From: Competibacteraceae bacterium UBA2788
GTDB lineage: Bacteria > Pseudomonadota > Gammaproteobacteria > Competibacterales > Competibacteraceae
Length of the DNA: 5,632 nucleotides
Direction of reading: 5' to 3'
Assembly (NCBI GenBank): GCA_002352185.1
Contig: DEHY01000124.1
Coordinates: forward strand, 1 to 5,632
Part shown: one piece after another, positions 5,467-5,632 of the stretch
Position numbering within the stretch: the first letter of the stretch is position 1
Layout: every line of letters starts with the position of its first letter
The notes under the pieces: model-generated
What the model saw: only the letters and a program-made list of their open reading frames with translations
The model's database searches: none
What the model was told of the DNA's origin: nothing
Made by a program: the position numbers and the translations under genes

Positions 5467-5632
5467 GCAAATCTATGGCGCCGACAAGGTCTGGCGGCAA
5501 TTGTAGCGCGCAGGGATTCCGGTGGGACGTTGTACCGTCAAACGGCTGATGCGCCGACTCGGTTTGCGCAGCGTGATACGAGGGAAGGTGATCCGCACCC
5601 CCTTTAGCAATGCGGCTGCGCCCTGCCCGCTC
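5465..5632 (+). pseudogene. IS3-family OrfB (transposase) remnant, partial
   Basis: Read in frame from 5465, this gives LQIYGADKVWRQL, a TAG stop (5504-5506), then RAGIPVGRCTVKRLMRRLGL and RSVIRGKVIRTPFSNAAAPCPL up to the window edge. This is the HTH_21-like segment that precedes the catalytic DDE integrase core in IS3-family OrfB. The N-terminal part of OrfB and the end of OrfA are missing, so an internal deletion joined them near 5465. The TAG most likely replaced a Gln or Arg codon. The DDE residues would lie beyond the window, so whether the core survives cannot be judged. Confidence 0.85.

Larger units (their letters stand above)
5270..5632 (+). mobile_element. IS3-family insertion sequence remnant, right side cut by window end
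   Basis: Pieces of both IS3-family reading frames lie here in order: the distal part of OrfA, then part of OrfB after an internal deletion near 5465. The left boundary is not marked by a recognisable terminal inverted repeat. The OrfA-like reading fades out near 5270, within the last codons of the UPF0175 gene, so the element also lacks its 5' end. At least four lesions are visible: missing 5' end, 11-bp duplication, two stop codons, and loss of the OrfB start. It cannot be an active element. Confidence 0.85.

Noticed and set aside
5300..5506. Intact 68-codon hypothetical gene starting at TTG
   Set aside because: It is produced by the 11-bp duplication: the first part is OrfA, the middle is out of frame, and the end is OrfB.

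Overview
The window is GC-rich bacterial DNA with dense coding, short intergenic gaps and strong Shine-Dalgarno sites. The thiamin proteins and the glutathione S-transferase most resemble those of Gammaproteobacteria. I cannot name a genus from the sequence alone, and this assignment is inference.

Layout. Bases 1-153 hold no gene. They carry a C-run/G-run inverted repeat and two near-identical 25-bp repeats, 64 bp apart, around a run of short palindromes. A glutathione S-transferase gene follows on the minus strand (154-834). A roughly 100-bp divergent intergenic region separates it from a plus-strand thiamin operon, thiO-thiS-thiG-thiE-thiF (937-4830), whose genes overlap or lie within 12 bp of each other. 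After 156 bp of non-coding DNA comes a small UPF0175-family gene (4987-5277). The right end (about 5270-5632) is a decayed IS3-family transposase with a frameshift, two stop codons and an internal deletion; it runs off the window.

How the genes work together. ThiF adenylates the C-terminal Gly-Gly of ThiS, and its fused rhodanese domain probably helps deliver sulfur to form the ThiS thiocarboxylate. ThiO oxidises glycine with O2 to the imine. ThiG condenses the imine, the ThiS sulfur and deoxyxylulose 5-phosphate into the thiazole. ThiE joins thiazole phosphate to the pyrimidine pyrophosphate to give thiamin phosphate. The pyrimidine genes (thiC, thiD) and thiL are not in the window. Use of ThiO rather than the radical-SAM enzyme ThiH indicates the oxygen-dependent branch. 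No TPP riboswitch is visible in front of the operon.

No clearly new system was found. The points most worth a second look are the ThiF-rhodanese fusion with all predicted catalytic residues present, the orphan UPF0175 gene whose 3' end abuts an IS remnant, the 11-bp tandem duplication that breaks the IS reading frame, and the repeat cluster at the left edge.
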